A program made the position numbers and the translations under genes. The notes beneath the pieces were generated by a model that saw nothing but the letters and a program-made list of their open reading frames with translations, had not been told where the DNA came from and did not search any database. Shown piece after piece: positions 32,923 to 36,125 of a stretch of 36,125 nt of DNA (positions within the stretch are counted from its first letter, which is position 1; every line of letters starts with the position of its first letter). Source of the stretch: Ignavibacteriota bacterium (lineage in GTDB: Bacteria; Bacteroidota; Ignavibacteria; Kapaibacteriales; UBA2268); contig JAGXGG010000060.1 in assembly GCA_024636855.1 (NCBI GenBank), positions 1 through 36,125 of the forward strand, read 5' to 3'.

Positions 32923-34275
32923 ATGAACACGAATGAACTAAATGTTTTAAAATTTGGTGGTACTTCTGTTAAAGATGCCGAAACTATTAGTAAAGTGTAT
33001 GATATAGTTATAAGTAATTCAGGAAAACAAGCGATTGTGGTTTCTGCTCATGCTGGAGTAACTAATATGCTTGTGGATATATGTAATAGTAAAAAAGAAT
33101 CTATATCTCCAATAATATCAGAATTATTTAAAAAACATACTACTATTGCTAATGAGCTCGGAATCTTAGATTTGGTTAAAGAATTTATAACTAATGAACT
33201 ATCTGAAATTGATGTAATAACTAATTATCTTCCGCTTTCTCCTCAATTGAAAGATGTTGTTATGTCGAAAGGAGAAATTTTATCTTCTACTTTAATCTAC
33301 ACATATTTCGGTTCTAAAGGACTAAATGTCAAGTATGTAGATGCAAGAAAAGTAATGAAAACTAATAGTAGATTTACAAATGCTGAATTAGAATTTGATA
33401 GAAGTTGTGAGATAATAACTGAAAAATTTAATTCTGAATTTTCAGAAAGTGACGTTACAGTAATGGGCGGGTTTATTGCTTCTGACGAAGAAGGAAGACC
33501 TACAACACTAGGAAGAGGTGGTTCTGATTACTCTGCTGCGGTTGTTGCTTCTGCACTAGGAGCTGATGAATTACAGATATGGACTGATGTTAATGGTATT
33601 TTAACTTCAGATCCGAGAGTAATTGAAGGTGTGAAAAAAATAAGAAAACTTTCTTATTCGGAAGCATCCGAATTATCTTTTTTTGGTGCTAAAGTCTTAC
33701 ACCCTAGTACTATACACCCTGCAGTTAAGAGAGGAATACCTGTACGTGTTAAAAATACTTTCAATCCAAATGATGAGGGTACATTAGTTCTTTCTGAGAA
33801 AAGTAATATTAAAATGATAAAAGCAATTGCTTTCAGAAAAGAAGTTGTGACAATTACTCTTTGCTCCAATAGAATGTTAGGTGCTTATGGATTTATGAGT
33901 AAAGTATTCCAGATATTTGAAAATCTTAGAATACCAGTTGACATAGTTACTACTTCTGAAGTTAGTATATCTGTAACAGTAGATAAAAAAGAATACAATC
34001 CTTTAATAGAAAAAGAACTATCAGTATTAGGTGAAGTCGTCATATCGGATGACAATGCAATAATAGCAGCAATAGGAGAAGGTATAAAGCAAACAGCTGG
34101 TATAGCTAATAGACTTTTCGGAGCATTGAAAGGTATAAATATATCAATGGTTAGTGTTGGTGCATCGGAAGTGAATTTGAGCATAGTGGTTAAAGAAATA
34201 GATTTGCAAAGGGCAATAACTCTTTTGCATGAAGCGTTTTTCAGTGGTGATTTGAACCCTGAGTTTTTTGAATAA
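32923..34275 (+). CDS. lysC: Aspartate kinase
   Basis: Phosphorylates aspartate, the first step toward lysine, threonine, methionine and DAP. 450 residues, monofunctional (no homoserine dehydrogenase domain). N-terminal KFGGTSVKD (10-18), GGFIASDEEGRPTTLGRGGSD (split) with the substrate site, and WTDVNGILTSDPR follow in order. The C-terminal half holds two ACT domains (about 300-450), the usual place for feedback inhibition by lysine or threonine. It is 5 bp after purB and 18 bp before lysA, which suggests a lysine/DAP role. Confidence 0.95.
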   Translation: MNTNELNVLKFGGTSVKDAETISKVYDIVISNSGKQAIVVSAHAGVTNMLVDICNSKKESISPIISELFKKHTTIANELGILDLVKEFITNELSEIDVITNYLPLSPQLKDVVMSKGEILSSTLIYTYFGSKGLNVKYVDARKVMKTNSRFTNAELEFDRSCEIITEKFNSEFSESDVTVMGGFIASDEEGRPTTLGRGGSDYSAAVVASALGADELQIWTDVNGILTSDPRVIEGVKKIRKLSYSEASELSFFGAKVLHPSTIHPAVKRGIPVRVKNTFNPNDEGTLVLSEKSNIKMIKAIAFRKEVVTITLCSNRMLGAYGFMSKVFQIFENLRIPVDIVTTSEVSISVTVDKKEYNPLIEKELSVLGEVVISDDNAIIAAIGEGIKQTAGIANRLFGALKGINISMVSVGASEVNLSIVVKEIDLQRAITLLHEAFFSGDLNPEFFE

Positions 34276-34293
34276 GAAAATAGAATAATAAAT

Positions 34294-35523
34294 ATGAAAA
34301 AAATAGCAAATGTTGATATTAAAGAACTAGCAAATGAATATGGAACTCCATTTTATGTCTATGATAAACTGAAGTTTCAGAATAATTATAAAAGACTAAA
34401 TGAAGCTTTTATAAAGCATTATGAGAATACTAAAATCCATTTTTCTGTAAAAGCAAATAGTAATATCAGTGTGTTAAAGGTATTCAATGAAATAGGTTGT
34501 GGAGCAGATTGTTCATCTCCTTTTGAATATCATTATGCCAAAAAAGCTGGATTTACTAATGACAGAATTCTGTATACTGGCAATTATGAAAGTCCTGAAG
34601 ACTTAGAAACTGTTGCTAAAGAAGGGCTTATGCTTAATCTAGATGATATAACATCATTTAAAAGAATTCAAAAAATCCATACCCCCGAACTTGTTTCATT
34701 TAGGATTAATCCTGGTTATGGTCGTGGTGGTTTTGAAGGTATAACTACAGCGGGTACTGAGGCCAAATTCGGAGTACCTTATGAAAAAGCTTTTGAGGCA
34801 TATAAACTTGCTAAAGATGCTGGAGTAAAAAGATTTGGTATACACATGATGACAGGATCCAACAATCTTGAGCCTTATTTCTTTGCAGAAATAGTTGATA
34901 AACTAATGATGATAGCTGGAGATATATTCAATGAATTAGATATTATTCCAGAGTATGTTGATATAGGAGGTGGCTTCGGTATTCCTTATTATGATGGGGA
35001 AGAGGAACTAAACGTAGAAGCTACGGGTGAAAAAGTTGCAAAAGTATTTATCGAGAATTGTGATAAATATGGATTCGGCAGACCAAAATTAATCCTAGAA
35101 CCAGGTAGATATTTAGCTGGAAATGCAGGTTATTTAGTTACTTCAGTAACTGCTATAAAAGAAAGCTACAAAAAATTTGTTGGACTTGATGCCGGTATGA
35201 ATTTCCTTATTCGGCCTGCTCTTTATGGTGCATTCCATAGGGTTAGAGTTTATGGAAAAGATGACTATACTGAAAAAGTAAATCTTTGTGGTCAAATTTG
35301 TGAGAATTCAGATATATTTGCTAAAAATATATCTATGCCAATTGTAGAAGAAGGTGATATAGTTACTTTCTTAGATGCTGGTGCTTATGGATATGTAATG
35401 GCATCTAATTACAATAATAGAATGAGACCACCAGAAATATTAGTTGATGATGATAATCATAAACTAATTAGAAGAAGAGAGACTGTTGAAGACATTTTCA
35501 ATCTTTATCCTGAAATGGTTTAA
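34294..35523 (+). CDS. lysA: Diaminopimelate decarboxylase
   Basis: PLP enzyme of alanine-racemase fold that converts meso-DAP to L-lysine. 409 residues. The Schiff-base lysine is K53 in HFSVKANSN; GCGADCSSPFEY, GGGFGIPY (phosphate loop), LEPGRYLAGNAG, and CGQICENSDIF plus GAYGYVMASNYN near the C-terminus are diagnostic. With aspartate kinase directly upstream it completes a two-gene lysine block. It could instead act on a related substrate (carboxynorspermidine decarboxylase is a cousin), but the motif set and context favour lysA. Confidence 0.93.
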   Translation: MKKIANVDIKELANEYGTPFYVYDKLKFQNNYKRLNEAFIKHYENTKIHFSVKANSNISVLKVFNEIGCGADCSSPFEYHYAKKAGFTNDRILYTGNYESPEDLETVAKEGLMLNLDDITSFKRIQKIHTPELVSFRINPGYGRGGFEGITTAGTEAKFGVPYEKAFEAYKLAKDAGVKRFGIHMMTGSNNLEPYFFAEIVDKLMMIAGDIFNELDIIPEYVDIGGGFGIPYYDGEEELNVEATGEKVAKVFIENCDKYGFGRPKLILEPGRYLAGNAGYLVTSVTAIKESYKKFVGLDAGMNFLIRPALYGAFHRVRVYGKDDYTEKVNLCGQICENSDIFAKNISMPIVEEGDIVTFLDAGAYGYVMASNYNNRMRPPEILVDDDNHKLIRRRETVEDIFNLYPEMV

Positions 35524-35547
35524 GTACCTAGAATAAGACACTTCCAC

Positions 35548-35564
35548 TTGGCACGTAAATTGTT
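35548..35564 (+). promoter_or_regulatory. Sigma-54-like (-24/-12) promoter
   Basis: TTGGCACG (35548-35555) and TTGT (35560-35563) match the RpoN consensus TTGGCACG-N4-TTGCW, with the GG and G(C/T) pairs exactly 12 nt apart; only the -12 C is replaced by T. Predicted start of transcription is about 35574, 30 nt before the next ATG. Confidence 0.5.
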
Positions 35565-35604
35565 TGTGTATTATTATTGAAAGTTAACAGTAATAGGTAA
35601 CACA

Positions 35605-36125
35605 ATGAAAATATTTGCTTTATTTATGTTTGGGTGGTTATTTCTAATCCCTGAAGTGAGTACAAATAAAACTAGTGATGACGTTGATATAAAAGAGTTT
35701 ATCAACAAATTAGAGATAGAATATGGGCAAGAAGTGCTTCATTTGTCATTTTTTTCAATTGATGAATTAAGGCCTTATTCTATCTTGCAAAATGAATCTA
35801 CAGTATCTATATATACTAACAGTTGGGTATTACCAAAAGTATATTTGAAATCATTAAGCTTAGATGAAAGAAAGAGTCTAAACTCTAGAATCTTTAGCTA
35901 TGTTGAGGATTTTGATACTACTCGCCAAGAACATATTTTCAGTAAAATAAATAATTACCTATATACTTATACAGTATTTGAGAAATTACTAGTAGATAGT
36001 GATGATAATAAAAAACTAAAAATATTTCAGACATTACGTCAGATGGATATTACAAGAAGTGCTTTTGATCATATATCAACAATGGGTGAGTTCAATCCTG
36101 AAGATTTGAAAAGTAATGAACTAAA
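35605..36125 (+). CDS. Exported protein of unknown function (5' part; runs off the window)
   Basis: Starts at ATG 35605 and stays open for about 173 codons to the window edge. The N-terminus MKIFALFMFGWLFLIPEVS is a signal peptide or signal anchor. The rest is acidic and helical-looking with no recognised motif; it contains LSFFSIDELRPYSILQN and a helical stretch FSKINNYLYTYTVFEKLL. It follows lysA by 81 bp and has a sigma-54-like promoter of its own, so it appears to be a separate transcription unit. Confidence 0.6.
   Translation, partial: MKIFALFMFGWLFLIPEVSTNKTSDDVDIKEFINKLEIEYGQEVLHLSFFSIDELRPYSILQNESTVSIYTNSWVLPKVYLKSLSLDERKSLNSRIFSYVEDFDTTRQEHIFSKINNYLYTYTVFEKLLVDSDDNKKLKIFQTLRQMDITRSAFDHISTMGEFNPEDLKSNEL

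Noticed and set aside
33885-34184. 99-codon open frame opposite lysC
   Set aside because: Antisense to the conserved ACT domains of aspartate kinase; no start signal or neighbour support.
1-36125. CRISPR array, prophage, insertion sequence or integrase
   Set aside because: No regularly spaced direct repeats, transposase or integrase motifs, or terminal inverted repeats around genes were seen.

Overview
This is an AT-rich window (roughly one third G+C by eye) from a bacterium of the Bacteroidota/Chlorobiota (FCB) group. The evidence is a PorX-type response regulator carrying a PglZ domain directly upstream of tsaE, several TAnnTTTG promoter elements at Bacteroidota-like spacing, generally weak Shine-Dalgarno sequences, a Nif3 plus C4 zinc-ribbon gene pair, and an efp-accB-accC cluster. 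The genus cannot be named from the sequence. Almost everything is chromosomal core content. I see no insertion sequence, prophage, integrase, attachment site or CRISPR array.

Layout. 1-2.75 kb: the 5' part of dnaB (minus), a soluble REC-histidine kinase hybrid, and a secreted barrel-like protein. 2.9-5.7 kb (plus): nif3, a coiled-coil zinc-ribbon protein, the RNase P RNA gene, an orphan HPt protein and a small secreted TolB-N/CsgG-like protein, closed by a hairpin terminator. 5.7-9.8 kb (minus): porX-like, tsaE, a cation-efflux (CDF) gene broken by one in-frame amber codon, and ruvB, in one tight cluster. 10-11.3 kb: a ClpB-type disaggregase gene that stops after the first ATPase domain. 11.35-15.7 kb (plus): three translationally coupled genes coding for an outer-membrane-like barrel, an RsbW-like GHKL protein, and a 700-residue STAND-like P-loop NTPase with a membrane hairpin between coiled coils. 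This is the least familiar module here.

15.7-25.3 kb (mostly minus): pdxH and a cysteine-desulfurase-like PLP enzyme, gcvH, a small DUF6356-like protein (plus), a secreted protein, accC/accB, efp, tRNA-Cys, and an mscS-dtd-rimM-trmD cluster. 25.3-36.1 kb (mostly plus): an isolated nuoC, a secreted protein (minus), then a long run hflX-mfd-tsaB-purB-lysC-lysA, and finally the start of an unknown exported protein behind a sigma-54-like site.

Themes: translation quality and tRNA biology (rnpB, tRNA-Cys, efp, trmD, rimM, dtd, tsaB, tsaE, hflX); DNA replication and repair (dnaB, ruvB, mfd); PLP and lysine/DAP metabolism (pdxH, desulfurase-like enzyme, lysC, lysA); fatty-acid initiation (accBC); and phosphotransfer signalling (REC-HK, HPt, PorX-like, RsbW-like). 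Many adjacent genes overlap by ATGA, so translational coupling is a common device in this genome.
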